Shown here: positions 7,108 to 7,605 of the stretch, piece by piece
How the letters are laid out: each line of letters opens with the position of its first letter
Position numbering within the stretch: the stretch's first letter is position 1
Assembly: GCA_903970295.1 (NCBI GenBank)
Contig: CAJCHQ010000811.1
Location: 1 to 7,605, forward strand
DNA from: Bryobacterales bacterium
GTDB taxonomy: Bacteria > Cyanobacteriota > Vampirovibrionia > Obscuribacterales > Obscuribacteraceae
DNA: 7,605 bases
Direction: 5' to 3'
The notes under the pieces: generated by a model
What the model saw: only the letters and a program-made list of their open reading frames with translations
Databases searched by the model: none
What the model was told of the DNA's origin: nothing
Translations under genes and position numbers: made by a program

Positions 7108-7605
7108 TTAAGGATGCCAGATAATGCGCAGAATTGCATAACTTGCTGAGGCGAGAAATGCAGCTACCGGAATCGTCAAAATCCAGGCCGTGGCCAACAA
7201 TTTCAATGTGTTCGGATTGAGTTTCTCGCGACCATGCACAGGTAACGTACCGCCTGCAACAGCCGAACTCAAAGTATGGGTCGTGCTTATTGGTGCTCCC
7301 CACTGCGATGCAAACAAAATAATCAAAGCTGTGCTCATTGAAGCGCCGAACCCCTGAGAATGGCTCAAGCGTTCTTTGCTGATTTTCGTTCCAACTGTGC
7401 GGATCACTCTCCAGCCACCAATGATCGTGCCCATTGCCATGGCCAGGGCCGCTGCAGCCATCACCGGAAATGGCACTTCGTTGGCTTTAAATCCATATTC
7501 AGCAAAGTTGGTAGCCAAAATCAAAGTGACGATTCCCATCGTTTTTTGCCCGTCATTGCTGCCGTGGCTAAAGCTAACTGAAGCGCTGGCGATGATATGC
7601 AACCA
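7108..7605 (-). CDS. PiT-family inorganic phosphate transporter, C-terminal part
   Basis: PiT proteins (PitA-like) are low-affinity cation-coupled inner-membrane phosphate transporters. The gene runs off the right edge of the window. About 165 residues are visible, roughly the C-terminal half of the family's usual length. Numbering from the Met at 7602, which is unlikely to be the real start because the preceding codon is Trp in an open frame, the family signature SHGSNDGQKTMG lies at 12-23. This is the second of the two inverted-repeat signatures of PiT proteins. It is followed by hydrophobic helices at about 46-64, the GFGASMSTALIILFASQWGA segment (84-103), the conserved ISTTHT loop (105-110) and a final helix LLATAWILTIPVAAFLASAS (135-154). 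The TAA stop is followed after 27 bases by usp on the same strand. Its promoter and any regulatory site are outside the window. Confidence 0.93.
   Translation of the reverse strand, partial: WLHIIASASVSFSHGSNDGQKTMGIVTLILATNFAEYGFKANEVPFPVMAAAALAMAMGTIIGGWRVIRTVGTKISKERLSHSQGFGASMSTALIILFASQWGAPISTTHTLSSAVAGGTLPVHGREKLNPNTLKLLATAWILTIPVAAFLASASYAILRIIWHP

Overview
The window reads as an ordinary bacterial chromosome segment of roughly balanced base composition, with five protein genes and one 614-base intergenic region. Nothing in it fixes the host. The mix of a fused M16 zinc peptidase with a Ser/Thr/Pro linker, a membrane-anchored LysM protein, a YoaA/DinG-type helicase and a PiT phosphate transporter paired with a universal-stress protein would fit a non-model environmental bacterium. 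A non-photosynthetic cyanobacterial relative (Vampirovibrionia/Obscuribacterales type) is one guess, made from general resemblance only and held with low confidence.

Layout. Positions 1-3253 (+) hold the 3' part of an M16 (insulinase-like) metallopeptidase. It has two M16 units: the first keeps the zinc site and the second has lost it. They are joined by a long low-complexity linker encoded by two families of short DNA repeats. Positions 3254-3867 are non-coding. This stretch has a compact fold-back region ending in a T-run (3601-3685), a pair of repeated operator-like words, and a good sigma70-type promoter (3748-3775) for the next gene. Positions 3868-4641 (+) encode a single-pass membrane protein with a cytoplasmic five-residue repeat and an external LysM domain. 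Four bases later, 4646-6556 (+) encodes an XPD/DinG-family superfamily-2 helicase, so these two genes probably share a transcript. On the opposite strand, 7605-7108 is the C-terminal part of a PiT inorganic phosphate transporter, followed after 27 bases by a UspA-family protein (7080-6538). The end of the latter overlaps the end of the helicase gene tail-to-tail by 19 bases.

How the genes relate. The LysM protein and helicase look co-transcribed, but no functional link between envelope binding and DNA repair is visible. The phosphate transporter and stress protein form a leftward operon, in which the Usp protein plausibly responds to or tunes phosphate and energy status (inference). No mobile element, CRISPR array, tRNA or rRNA was seen. 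I did not find a convincing new multi-gene system. The points most worth a second look are the intergenic RNA-like element, the helicase's missing iron-sulfur cysteine, and the repeat-built linker of the peptidase.
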